The notes under the pieces were generated by a model, which did no database searches, was not told the DNA's origin, and worked only from the letters and a program-made list of their open reading frames with translations. 64,000 bases of DNA from Augochlora pura. Lineage: Eukaryota; Arthropoda; Insecta; Hymenoptera; Halictidae. Both the position numbers and the translations under genes were made by a program. The stretch is taken from positions 10,680,046 through 10,744,045 of the forward strand of contig NC_135775.1 of the NCBI RefSeq assembly GCF_028453695.1. Direction: 5' to 3'. Below, one piece after another: positions 12,209-23,055 of this stretch (position 1 is the stretch's first letter; each line of letters starts with the position of its first letter).

Positions 12209-12583
12209 ATGTCTGGCCGTGGAAAAGGTGGCAAAGTAAAGTCGAAGGGAAAATCCCGTTCTACCAGAGCTGGATTGCAATTTCCGGTGGGTCGCATTCA
12301 TCGAATGCTGAGAAAAGGTCATTATGCGGAACGTGTGGGTGCTGGAGCACCTGTTTATCTTGCCGCAGTCATAGAATATTTGGCTGCTGAAGTATTGGAA
12401 TTGACCGGAAATGCAGCTCGGGATAATAAAAAATCCAGGATTGTTCCACGACACGTACAGCTGGCAATCCGTAACGACGAAGAATTGAATAAACTATTGT
12501 CTGGAGTTACTATTACTCAAGGAGGTGTACTTCCAAACATCCAAGTGGCTCTCTTACCCAAGAAGACCGATAAGAAAGCATAA
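12209..12583 (+). CDS. Core histone H2A, divergent replication-type
   Basis: Intronless 124-aa protein with MSGRGKGG start, histone fold and C-terminal LLPKKTDKKA, the usual length for insect H2A. It forms dimers with H2B in the nucleosome. The sequence is more diverged than the neighbouring H2B. Examples are RMLRKGHYAERV (most H2A have RLLRKGNYAERV), AAVIEYLAAEVLELTG, KSRIVPRHVQLAI and GVTITQGGVLPNIQVAL. The H at the GHYAERV position resembles H2A.X, but the C-terminal SQ(E/D) motif of H2A.X is absent. Histone stem-loop and CCAAT/TATA promoter indicate S-phase expression. It may be a tissue-restricted or relaxed copy. The identity as H2A is certain. Confidence 0.97.
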   Translation: MSGRGKGGKVKSKGKSRSTRAGLQFPVGRIHRMLRKGHYAERVGAGAPVYLAAVIEYLAAEVLELTGNAARDNKKSRIVPRHVQLAIRNDEELNKLLSGVTITQGGVLPNIQVALLPKKTDKKA

Positions 12584-12617
12584 GCTTGTTAATTACATCA
12601 TACATTACATAGAAAAT

Positions 12618-12633
12618 GGCCCTTTTCAGGGCC
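12618..12633 (+). promoter_or_regulatory. Histone mRNA 3' stem-loop of H2A
   Basis: GGCCCTTTTCAGGGCC, a perfect 6-bp stem with a TTTC loop, lies 35 nt after the H2A stop. A purine-rich AACGACGAAACAAC stretch 12-25 nt further on may be the U7-pairing downstream element. Confidence 0.95.
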
Positions 12634-12869
12634 CAATTTTATTCAAACGACGAAACAACTTAACAATTCGCTATCATGTTTAGTATAGTTTCCTTATCGA
12701 AAAAAAAATCTAGAGAGCGTATAGTCAAAGCTGTTCCCTCAATTTGAAACCAGTATTTGAAGCTTTTACCAAAAAATATTGATCACATTGGACATTGGTC
12801 ATTATCACAAATAGTATCATTCACAGATTCACTTACAAATGTGATTGATAATTGTACGAGGCGAAAAGT

Positions 12870-13080
12870 ACAATCGTGTTTCAAATGGAGCGCCAGGCGT
12901 ACCGGCAGATAAGGCGAATAAGCAAGTTACATCATTCATCGGTGTGACTTTTTTCAGTGTAACACGCTGATTTCATGCTTTCTTGCTCGTTTGCTGTTTT
13001 CTCTCTTTTTCTTTATCTGTGAGCACTGCCTCACCAATAAATCACCGACCAATCAGAGTGAAGAATATTTCCATATTAAC
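12870..13080. repeat. Dispersed repeat module (copy shared with 49440-49640)
   Basis: CGTGTTTCAAATGGAGCG followed by C(C/T)AGGC recurs almost exactly at 49450-49475. CTGATTTCAT...TTGCTCG...CTGTTTT near 12968-13000 matches 49568-49605. The copy ends with a CCAATCAGAG segment (13051-13060) that resembles similar segments near 21134, 46113 and 50733. It looks like an old dispersed, non-coding repeat family. Its type is unknown. Confidence 0.5.
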
Positions 13081-13592
13081 ATCCGCGAACTGATCTATAT
13101 GCGGCCTGGAGGTGTGCGAGAATGGAACCCATTTCTGTAGAATCTACAGATGCATATTCACAAGTTTTAATCATTAGATTCTAGTAGAAGGTAGGTAACT
13201 TAATCTTTATATTAATGAGTATGTTAAAAAGCTTATTAAAAATAAGTATATTAAACAATACATATGTAGACTCCTAGTAGCTCTTTTAAGTAAACCTGTT
13301 TAACCTGTCTATTACACTAAGTGTTAATAAACTTTTATTAGTAATACGGAACTTTTAATTATATCAAATACATGTGCATATGTCCATAAATGATTAGAGC
13401 ATGCTTCTGATTTCAGAATGTGCTATAAATTGTTGCATACGTTCACACAATATAGGCAAGTGTTTCAATGGTCTGTAATATTAAAAATATAGCATTATTG
13501 CGTACTTATCAATAACTAATTAACGTCTTTTCAGTAGCTCTATTTTTTTTAAACCTAACCTATTAAGCATTGTAAAATTTACAAGTACAAAT

Positions 13593-15695
13593 ATGTCTAC
13601 GGATCGAAAAGTTTTGGAAGAATCTAAATCGATGTTGAAAGACATATATTTTGCTGGTGTCAAAGCAGTTTCTCCAAAGCAACTAATAATAGATAAAGTT
13701 AAATTTAAAGATGGGATATTGCAAGTTTATGACCAACAAATTCAATTAAGGGAGAATGTCTATTTAGTTGGTTTTGGCAAAGCTGTCATGGGTATGTCAG
13801 TAGTACTTGAACACATGCTCGGAGGTTGTTTGAAAAAGGGTATAGTCAGTATTCCTTCTGCATCAACAAATGAGATGTGGGAGACTAAAGACAAGACTTA
13901 TTTTCCTAAATTAAAAACTTCTGTAGTAGAATATTGTGAAGGAGGCATGGATAATCATCCAGATCAGAGATCATTGAATACAACTCATGATATTATAGAT
14001 TTGGTCGAATCATTAACTGAAAATGATACTTTAATTGTACTAATATCAGGAGGAGGTTCTGCATTATTATATATGCCAAGACCAATAATTGATCATGACG
14101 ATAAATTATTGTTATGTAAAAATCTTCAAAATGCAGGTGCCGATATTAAAGAAGTTAACACGATAAGAATGAAATTATCCATGGTGAAGGGTGGTGGTTT
14201 AGCTAGAATGACTTACCCAGCTAATATTGTTACTTTAATATTATCTGATATTGTAGGCGATCCTATTGATTTAATTGCCAGTGGCCCTACTGTATATAAT
14301 GCTAAAGTTCCAAAGCAATCAATAGCTATCTTAAAAAAGTACAAGTTATTTGATAAATTAGAAGTAGATGTGAAGAAAGCCATAACATCTAAAGAATCCT
14401 TTAAGGATAAGCCATTATTAACTGGAAAAGGAAAAAAAAAAGCATTTAAACATGTAATTAACATTATTTTGGGAAATAATCAAGTAGCAGTCGAAGCAGC
14501 TGCTCTTGAAGTCCAACGTAAGAAGCTTACTCCAATAATATTGAGAACTGATGTTATTGGTAATGTTCATGATGTTAGTTTAGCATATGTTCATGTAACA
14601 AGTTTAATATGCCTAGTGTTAGAAAAGAAATTAGAGAGAACAGAATTCTTTGAAAGAGTAAGAGACATTCCTGTGCTTTCATTACCTACCACTAAAGTGG
14701 ATGAAATTTACAATTTGATCGAAGATGGGTGTGGAGAAGGAATTGTATTGATTGGAGGAGGAGAGCCAACAGTAATAGTTAAAGGAGATGGAAAGGGTGG
14801 AAGAAATCAAGAATTAGCTTTACATTTCTCCTTAGATTGGTTAGCAGAAATAAAAAGTAATCCACGTTTCGCCGAATATGATGTCATAATGTTAAGTGCA
14901 GGCACAGATGGTCAAGATGGTCCAACTGATGCAGCAGGTGCATTTGGCTATCCTGCTATTGGACCAATAATTCATGATTTGCATACAAAAGTAAAAATGT
15001 TTACTTCAGAGATGCTGGTGCATCTACAGATGAAGAAAGAAGCTATGAAAAAGAAAAAAGATGAAGAACAGAAAAGATTAGAAAAATTAGAACCAGAAAT
15101 ATGCAAGTTACATGAATTAAGTGGTTTTGTGATTCAAAAGAAAGATGAGCCAAAACCCAAAGAACCACAGGATATTATAAAAGAGGAAGAAATTGAGACA
15201 GAGGAAGTAGATGAAATGGAAGACGTGCTTCCATTAATATATCAAACCATGGAAGTGGAGCGTATGCTTCCTGAAAACGCCTTAAATCAGAATAACTCAT
15301 ATAATTTATATTCACGATTCAAGAAAGGTTCAGAGTTATTTAAAACTGGTTTTACCGGTACTAACGTCATGGACTTACACTTCATTTATATCAAAAAACG
15401 AAAATGCGATTGCAGTATAGATAGTGCTCTTTCTGGTAAAGGAAAAACTGAGAATGTTTTAGAGGACCATGATTTTCATATTGATCCTTCAACTATTGAA
15501 AGATACAAATTTCTACATGCCCGGAGGGGTTTTGATTGGGGTTCTTATTTGCGTACTTCATCACTTGTCCCTAGAGAAGAGACGGACCATCCCAAATTAA
15601 AAATTATTGATGATAATCTGACAGACCCGTGTTGTCGCAAAGACAGAAAATTTCCACTGAAATATCTGTTAAAAGATAAGAATCTTCCATTATAA
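13593..15695 (+). CDS. GLYCTK: Glycerate kinase, class II, with internal insertion and C-terminal extension
   Basis: Single-exon, 700-aa protein; animal GLYCTK is about 520 aa. It phosphorylates D-glycerate using ATP, in serine/fructose breakdown. Seen: GFGKAVMGM (about 63-71), a glycine loop VLISGGGSALL (about 147-157), and a MOFRL-type C-terminal region with IVLIGGGEPTV (about 386), GKGGRNQELAL (about 401) and SAGTDGQDGPTDAAGA (about 433-448). In the family that last motif leads shortly into the N-N-S-(Y/H) and TGxTGTNVMDxH segments. Here a charged, lysine/glutamate-rich insert of about 100 residues (about 455-558, coiled-coil-like) separates them; NNSYNLYSRF and TGFTGTNVMDLHFIYIKKR then follow intact. 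A further tail of about 95 residues (605-700), with cysteine pairs CDC and DPCC, is not part of the usual kinase. The frame is clean throughout, so the additions look coded and maintained. Convergent with the SGSM3-like gene 400 bp downstream. Confidence 0.93.
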   Translation: MSTDRKVLEESKSMLKDIYFAGVKAVSPKQLIIDKVKFKDGILQVYDQQIQLRENVYLVGFGKAVMGMSVVLEHMLGGCLKKGIVSIPSASTNEMWETKDKTYFPKLKTSVVEYCEGGMDNHPDQRSLNTTHDIIDLVESLTENDTLIVLISGGGSALLYMPRPIIDHDDKLLLCKNLQNAGADIKEVNTIRMKLSMVKGGGLARMTYPANIVTLILSDIVGDPIDLIASGPTVYNAKVPKQSIAILKKYKLFDKLEVDVKKAITSKESFKDKPLLTGKGKKKAFKHVINIILGNNQVAVEAAALEVQRKKLTPIILRTDVIGNVHDVSLAYVHVTSLICLVLEKKLERTEFFERVRDIPVLSLPTTKVDEIYNLIEDGCGEGIVLIGGGEPTVIVKGDGKGGRNQELALHFSLDWLAEIKSNPRFAEYDVIMLSAGTDGQDGPTDAAGAFGYPAIGPIIHDLHTKVKMFTSEMLVHLQMKKEAMKKKKDEEQKRLEKLEPEICKLHELSGFVIQKKDEPKPKEPQDIIKEEEIETEEVDEMEDVLPLIYQTMEVERMLPENALNQNNSYNLYSRFKKGSELFKTGFTGTNVMDLHFIYIKKRKCDCSIDSALSGKGKTENVLEDHDFHIDPSTIERYKFLHARRGFDWGSYLRTSSLVPREETDHPKLKIIDDNLTDPCCRKDRKFPLKYLLKDKNLPL

Positions 15696-16097
15696 AATTT
15701 TTAATATTCAATTGATCAAATCAATGAAATATAGATAATTATATATGTAACAAAGATAATTTAATTATACGTTGAAAAAGCAATACATAGATCCAAATTG
15801 GTACTAAAATTTGTTAAAGATATTAAATTTACTGATAATCATATTAATCATTAGACATGTGATACATTCATCATTTTAACAATTTTGTTATGCAGAATTG
15901 ACAATAATAATGATAGTAATAATATATATACATAAAAATAGTAAATGTGTTGCTCTATTATATTTTTATAACATGTACATACGCTCGGATGCGCACACAA
16001 TATACATTTTGGTATTGTTAGTATACATAACAGTGTTGATTTATTTGTACTACACGATTACCTTATCATAAATAATTAATACTTCCTAGGTCATTAG

Positions 16098-19000
16098 CTA
16101 AAGGTCCCAACTAAATAAATGATGTTTAACTAACATGTCACGAACACCATCTTTTAATGGTTGAGATTGTTCTTTCTTAGCTGGTAATTCCCAATCTGGA
16201 TTTAAATTGAATGCAAATTGACTTAAGATTCTCAATTCACATTTTATTTGTACCCATCCAGGACTATTTATAAAGCTCCATGGTTGATACCTAAAACTTT
16301 AATAATGTTTCAATTGAAAAATGACTGCATATAAACTTATGCAATGCTTTCTACCATTTTTGTACGATTTCTACGCAGGAACATAAAACTTCGAGCCATA
16401 AATGCAAGACTTGCTCGTTCAATCCTAGACAAATGAGGGATCGCAATTTTACATCCATTTGCGCATGTGCATTGTCATGTGTTAAGTTTACTGATTGTAC
16501 ACATCGATACAACAACTGAAACGTAAATTATAATTTTATACAAGTATGTAATATTGAAGAAATGTAAATAAACAAATATTATTACCTCTTCTGGTGTAAG
16601 AACTTTACCATCTTCATCCAATCTATATGTTTTACAAAGTACTAATCTACTATAAACAGAGTTAAAATCTTTCTCAACTTCTCTGTTTGATGCTTCTTCT
16701 ATAAAAAGCCATGGATGACATGGACCACCTAGAAATGATGGTCTACGCATACCATGTTCCAATACTGCTTTTATTGCAGGACATAAAGTTCCTCTAACTA
16801 AATCAGTAACAGCTTCACTAACTGCATCATCTCCAGCGCACGTGTACTGTTTACTTCTTTCATCTAATAATTCTACAAATTTTGCGGGGAACCAACCCCT
16901 CAATCCGTTCAATTCCCCTACCCAACAATGTTCGTCTTTTTGACTTAAAATCGTTATTATATCATTTTTCCGAAAACCTAATTCGTCATCATCGTGTCTT
17001 TCAAAATCTACAATAATAAAGGGCCATATCTATAATTAATAATTATTATAAATCTAATTATATAATTTACACTAGAGTACCTAATAATGCCTTAGCTCTC
17101 CTTTTTCTGGTACGCGAAACATTTACATAATTATCATGATCTTTTGCATGACTTTCCATAGTATAGTCTGCAATAAGTACAGTGTTGCTTAATTTTGGAT
17201 CAACATTGATAAAGTGTCTAGCAACCTGTAGGACAGCCTCCCTTAAATCCACCAATATTTCTGAAATATAACTGTTATTATTTTCTTTACACGATCAAAT
17301 GTATGAACAAATTGAGTTGAGTAATTTTCATACCTGTTTGACGAATGTTTTTCGATTTTGCATCATCTTCAGTATCGTAACTTCCAAACAAAAATGTTTG
17401 TAACATCGATTTATTTCTTTTCATTTGACGTCTTCGTGAAAATGTAAATAATTTAGTAAAGCAATTCTAATTTTCATTAAATCGAGTAGTAGTAAATTAT
17501 ATACCTATTAAGATGTTGCTTTGGTAAATTTGGTACTGCATCTGGATTACCCACTAATCCTCCCTGATCAGCCATTAAGTATGCTAAATGTCTGCGTCTG
17601 TGAGTTTCGACTAGAACATCTGTCAAAGATCCACTTACTTCTAAAGATATCTACAATAATAACGGTAATAATAGTGTATTCTAACCATATTTCTTTAAAT
17701 CTAGTTAGAAATTCAGAAAAACAATTTTACATTAAATAATTGTTCTACATCATCAATATCCCCTGGTATATCTGAGAGAGCATTAAATATTTGGGCAGAG
17801 TTTTCCAACTGCTTCAATTCAGATTCTGTAAAGCATTAAATAACATATTACTGAGTCTACAGTTGACAAAATGCATATTTCGTCTTTTATTGCGAATGGA
17901 ATAAGAAGAAAATTGATTTTTCAAACTTTTTAATTATTGCATTGTTATATAAAATCTATATACCTTTTATTTTCAACATTCCAAGAGTAACTTGAAATAA
18001 AACTATAGATCCATCAAAAAGGAACATATCCCATATGCGCAATAATATTTTCATATGTACAACAGAAGCAAATAAAGTCAGGAACCAGTGCAATGATATC
18101 AGACTTAATTCTATGTCATGTTGAACCAAGACATGGTCTATGTCAGGAAGGTAATTAGCTACTAATGTACGAAGTACTCTTTGGTCAGCCTGGATACCTG
18201 TTACATATATTCAGAATTAAATCAATTATATTTTTTCCGTTTTTATTTACTTTCATTACTATTACCTAATAATGTTGAAGAATAATAGGATGCCGGTAGT
18301 AAATCTTCTACTATAGTCACCATCATCAAAAAAGCATCTTCTTCTTCTAGGAGTAATAAAAGAGAAGCTGCTATTGTTCCTGTACCCTGGCAGTACCTTT
18401 ATAGAATATGTCGGTAATAGTATTGCACTGTTAGAATAGAAAAGAAATAGTCCATTAAAATTTTTTACCCAATCTCAGGATACAACCATGCAAGTGCACG
18501 CATAACCCTTCTTAAGCGAGGTATTCCAGTACTATGGAGATGGCTAAAACATGCATTGCCAGGCATGATACGAAGAAGATCTTTTTCTATTTGCTTGTTA
18601 CTCATTAATGCGTCATTGCTTGATGCTTTTACAATATCTTTGTACATTATTTCAGGAGAACATTTTTTTTGAAGTGCGCCTGTAATAAATATACATTAAA
18701 TAGTATAAGTAAGATATAACAGTTCTATGACCCTTATCTTATTTCTTAAATCATTTTATCATATAGTACCTGACATTCTCATCCAAATTTGGGGCCTGAG
18801 TGAATGAGGGACGCCATGACGGACCATATCACGTAATTTATCAGTGCGAGGTAATCTCCTATCTAAATTTTGCCATGAAAGTTCTGTTACTTCTTTATTA
18901 TGACTAAATTCCAATAGAGCAACCCACTGTAATCTATTTATATTAAATTTATAGACGTTTGATAAACTATAATGTAATAAAAAAGTATTTGATTTTTCTT

Positions 19001-19520
19001 TATACCTATGTTGTGGGTCTTCAACAAATGGAATACCCAATAACTTTTTTGAGCTCTGCTCTGGTCCATCTTCTTCTTCAACACGAAAACCAAACTCATC
19101 AAACCTACGACATTACATTACAAATTTATTAATCTATAACAAAACAATACTTCATAAAAATACATTTACAAATAAATACCTATACTCTGGTTGAGAATTC
19201 GGATCATCTGGTTGATTCAATTTAGCTAAAATATTTTGAGGCCACATGGATGGCGTCAAAGCAGAAAACGGACCACCAGGAGCCGGAGATAAAATTTCTC
19301 CACACAAACCTGAGGCTTCCACTTCATATTCATCTTCGGATATAGCAGTTTCTAATTTTTTCTAAAATATAGAAAGATTTAAAAAAACATTCATAAAATT
19401 CATGAAAATATTTATACTTCATTCGCTAATTAAATAAAAAAACAAAATTACGTTATGATCTTCTTTCCCAACATAACCTTCATGATCACGAACGTTAAAT
19501 AATGATTTGGCAATATCCAT
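16098..19520 (-). CDS. SGSM3: Small G protein signalling modulator 3-like (TBC-SH3-RUN)
   Basis: Fourteen coding exons give a 794-aa protein (human SGSM3 is about 750). Minus-strand exons: 19520-19452, 19361-19180, 19104-19006, 18933-18770, 18679-18469, 18396-18266, 18197-17964, 17825-17731, 17650-17505, 17431-17334, 17260-17081, 17007-16586, 16515-16355, 16290-16098. All have GT-AG borders and consistent phase. The N-terminus is MDIAKSLFNVRDHEGYVGKE. The TBC RabGAP domain (about 155-375) contains GVPHSLRPQIWMRMSG, IPRLRRVMRALAWLYPEIGYCQGTG with the Q-finger in YCQG, and LPRTDKLRDMV. An SH3 domain (about 534-590; ALLDFERHDDDELGF, WVGELNGLRGWFP) and a RUN domain (about 615-775) follow. The family stimulates GTP hydrolysis on Rab proteins and acts in endosomal and small-GTPase signalling; substrate is inferred. 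Convergent with glycerate kinase. Confidence 0.96.
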
Positions 19521-21023
19521 CTTGTGAAATATTAAAATAATTATTATATGCCGCTTTTCAACACACTCTTTCTTTTTCTAACAGTCTTATATTACGTACA
19601 CTCTGCCACATTTGTCAATTTTAAGAATATTAATCTGTGAATATCGTTGACATTATTGACAGTTTTGGATTCGCTTCGCCATCTGACGTTTTTAGCGATT
19701 ATTAAACCCATAACAATCTATGTATGTATATGTGGATGTATATGATATACCACGCTCTAATTTAAACTTCAATGCATTGTTTGCGACCACGCGAACTTAG
19801 CTATATGTATAGTATAATTAATACAGTATTACCAATAGAGATAGGTGGGAAATTTGAATTATAAAGTGTAAAAGAAACGTACGTTGTACAATGTCAACGT
19901 ATACAAATGCTGTACACACAAACTTGGTTTGTTCATTCTTCTTCCAGAAAAAAACGAGAGTATTGTCGTTAAACTCCTTCTTTTTCGGGTTCTTTTTTAA
20001 AATAATGTTTGGTTATTTTGATGTCTAGAATTTTGTTTAGTTTAAGATTCATCATTTTGGTAGTTTCGAATTTGTTCAAAAAATGTAGATCTCTAAAATT
20101 TACGATTTTTACCCATTTTTGCAAGAATGGGTCATCTTCGTACAGCTACTTTAGGAAGAGAACGCGAAACCTAGGTCGCCTTCGTTCCCAACCTCGCTCT
20201 TGTCGCCCATCCGTACGCTTAGCGCTCCATCTGAAACACGCGGTGCGATATTCAACTTGTACTTTTTATTTTATAGAATTCTCAACCATATTTGTCACCA
20301 AATTTGTGAACCATGCTGAATGCATATTGTGATATGTTTCGAATGTATGTGTTTATAGATAATATTTTGACTATTATATAGGTGATATTTCGATTATTAT
20401 TTATTAGCAGGGTAAGTCTTAACTAATTATTGCATTGCCCCGATTGATAACGCTGGAGAATGAATGAAAGTTTCAAAAAAGATGTTCACAAGAAATTCTG
20501 GTCTTTTACAAGAATAAATTCGACTATGGAGATTCTAATACTATTTTCGCAAACGAAGTGTTTATTTCGTGAAAAGAGTTCTATGGATGTTTAAAGAAAT
20601 AATAAACTATTGGTGATAGATCGGGTGAATATTTAAATATTTCATACTTTATGATCCATTTAATTCTTAAAATATTTCTTGCAATGTAATACAGAACTCG
20701 CAAGGAATCTTTTACCAATTCAATGGCATCAGCCAATCAGTAATCTGCTAAAACCAATTCTTTTGCGCGAGATACAAACTCCAGAATAGAGTCAGCTATT
20801 CAATTTTTGAATATGGAACAGAGGCAGGAGGTATTCCGAAAGATTAGTTATATTTGATTGAACAAGTTTGTACACAGTGCTGTGAATGATCACAAACTCA
20901 AAGTAATTCTAATATTTTTAATGGTATTTAGACAGAAGCCTATAAATATAATATAATTGTATATTTTATAATTATATGTAATTGTTTACGATTGACTGCT
21001 AAGACAAGGTTCACTACAAATTG

Positions 21024-21190
21024 GATGCACAGTAAAATGGTGGAGATGTGCGGGCCAGCTAAGGAGTAAGAAAAACGTACAGAAGTAGATCCCATCACCA
21101 CCATTTTAATGCGTAGCCACAGTGAATCGTCAGCCAATCAGAGAAGAATAGTTTCTGTATATGCCTCTATACCAATGAGTGTTTTTGGTC
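21024..21190. repeat. Inverted repeat plus CCAAT-containing dispersed module
   Basis: GGATGCACAGTAAAATGGTGG (about 21023-21043) is mirrored by the complement of CCACCATTTTAATGCGTAGCC (about 21096-21116). The first element also resembles GGATGCGCAGTATAATGGTG at 49628-49647. It is followed at 21121-21141 by GAATCGTCAGCCAATCAGAG. A close relative is GATTCGTCAGCCAATCAAAA at 50722-50741. The shared order of motifs suggests a dispersed repeat family. Confidence 0.5.
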
Positions 21191-21339
21191 CCGTATGGGG
21201 GTACTATGGCGGGGTATTACTGTACTGTAAATTAAAAGTAACTTTATTTAATCGGACAGATGCTGAAAGTGCAAAGTATAATGACGGACTCGACCGTAAG
21301 CGAAACTAAGTAACATGATTCATGGTGGTAGGTGATAGG

Positions 21340-21485
21340 CCTTAAAACAAGGCTTGGAATTAACTGTACATGACAAAGATAAAGAATTTTCGGAGATTGC
21401 ATTGAAATGTGCATTCAGAGCAGTCTTTGAAAATGCTCTATCTTTGTCATATGCAATTACTTTTGAGCTTTGTTTTAAAACAAGG
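21340..21485. repeat. Long imperfect hairpin (foldback)
   Basis: Two arms of about 60 bp pair with few mismatches. CCTTAAAACAAGGCTTGGAA...CATGACAAAGATAAAGAATTTTC on the left is mirrored on the right by GAAAATGCTCTATCTTTGTCATATG...TTTGTTTTAAAACAAGG. A short central segment is left unpaired. It may be a MITE or a hairpin-RNA template; no target-site duplication was clear. Confidence 0.65.
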
Positions 21486-21559
21486 AAGTGAATAGCATCG
21501 CTTTTCGACAAGATGTGTGGAGATTTCTTAAAAATCTCTCAGATCTCGAACATTTCGTG

Positions 21560-21672
21560 GAATGAGTGAGTGAGGGAGCGAGTTTGGGAAATAGCAACAC
21601 CACGGAGGAAATAGGGCCGTTTTAGTTTTCTCATTTCCCAAAGTTATTCCCTCGCATTCACTGTCTTATTCA
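21560..21672. repeat. Second imperfect hairpin (MITE-like)
   Basis: GAATGAGTGAGTGAGGGAGCGAGTTTGGGAAAT (left arm, about 21560-21592) pairs imperfectly with TTCTCATTTCCCAAAGTTATTCCCTCGCATTCACTGTCTTATTC (right arm, about 21627-21670). It lies only 75 bp from the preceding hairpin, so the two may be parts of one decayed element. Confidence 0.5.
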
Positions 21673-22700
21673 TGCCCAGGCCTGGACGATCTGGCCGCTA
21701 CCTTAGACCATGTATACTTATATACATGTATCTTTATATACATATACCTAAGTATATATGGTTAACAGTAAGGTTAAAGTCGTGAGGCTTCACATAAATG
21801 GTTTATAATAATATCTTTAGTTGCAACCTGTAACAAACGTTTATTAAATATTTATATTCACGGGTTTTACTCGATCCTCCTCGATTAGGAGACTTACGAA
21901 TGGAAAAAGGTCTCTAATTCTAAAATTTATTCTTCGGTTTTAGATTATTTTTATATGCCTCTGTTGGTAAGAACGAAGCAACGTAAATAAAGATATATAT
22001 GTGAGATTAACTGAGAAATAAAATTATATATGTGCAGATTTTGTCGAAATAATTTACCACGAAATGAACTGAAGAAGTATTCGAATAAAAATCAACATAT
22101 TCTTACGCTTTTTCATGGATATGTATTATAAAGTGTACAAAGTATGCTGTTCTTTTACCGCGATCTATATCTGGATTACGTAGATTTGTATCGTGTATCG
22201 ATACATAGTATCATTTTAAAAGAATTTAATATCAAAAATTTACATGATATATAATTCATAATTTACAGTAAATGTAGTAGCAAATCTTGTATTCTTTCCA
22301 TAAACGCTATAAATAAGTAAGAGGTATATAATACAACATTTTTAATTTCCGCGCATTAGCTAAATAGTAACAACAAATACTATAAGATGGTGGTAGCATC
22401 GTATTAACAAAAATACGTATGTTGAGTCACATATATGCTACATGATCCTAGTTAAAATTTCTGGTGCAGCAGCAGGTGTGTCCATGGGGAATTAGCGAGT
22501 AAGAGCAGTACGCAGTGACTAGGGTATTTTCGCAAGTGTCGCGTATCGAGCTGCGAATTGGACTTTACCGCCGACATACTATACATACATAGATAGAAAA
22601 TGAATCCGATTGGGTAGCGTGGCACGAAGGCCACATCCGGCAGCAGCACTGCAGTATTGGTCGATCCCGCTTCAGCAACAGCGAAGTTGGTCGAATTTCC

Positions 22701-23055
22701 TATATATTATTGATAAATAGCTCGCGTTGCTCGTGTGTGACTTGACCAAAATCGACGTCGGTGTTCGTGTGTTCGAAGAGAGAAAGCCTGAAACCGCCGG
22801 GACCGTATACACCGCGTATGACCGTGTACATACCGACGAATGCATTGAAGTGACGCAAAACGGTTAAAAGTACATACGCGCGTTTCTCATAACGAGAAAT
22901 TGGCCGAGGGATTATCGTGCATTGGGTGTGACGGACATTTATATCCGTGCGAGTTGCACGAGAGCCGTGTCTTGTTGCGTAGTGCCAAAGAACGCCCGAT
23001 TATTCGTGGATCTCACGGGTGTAAGTGCGATTATGTCGAGCGCCCCCGAACAGAG
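22701..23055 (+). promoter_or_regulatory. Probable promoter and non-coding first exon of KANSL1
   Basis: A CpG-rich block about 5.3 kb upstream of the KANSL1 CDS, on the same strand. It ends at a good splice donor, AG|GTGAGC (exon end about 23055). The CDS exon starts after TTTGTTTACAG at 28232. Linking the two gives a conventional 5' UTR intron. CpG richness continues to about 23900, including CT microsatellites at 23310-23324 and about 23348-23367, so other start sites are possible. No transcript evidence is available; this is inference from position and signals. Confidence 0.45.

Larger units (their letters stand above)
19521..22700. other. Intergenic region between SGSM3 and KANSL1 promoters
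   Basis: No coding exon seen. It contains three inverted-repeat structures (21024-21118, 21340-21485, 21560-21672), listed separately. It also has a small perfect hairpin near 20111 (ACCCATTTTTGCAAGAATGGGT region) and a TATCGATA (DREF-type) octamer at 22197-22204, about 500 bp upstream of the CpG-rich block. Confidence 0.6.

Noticed and set aside
13593..15695. Gene fusion or frameshift as the explanation for the long glycerate kinase
   Set aside because: The conserved MOFRL segments resume in the same frame after the insert and no stop or frame change is seen, so a coded insertion is simpler.
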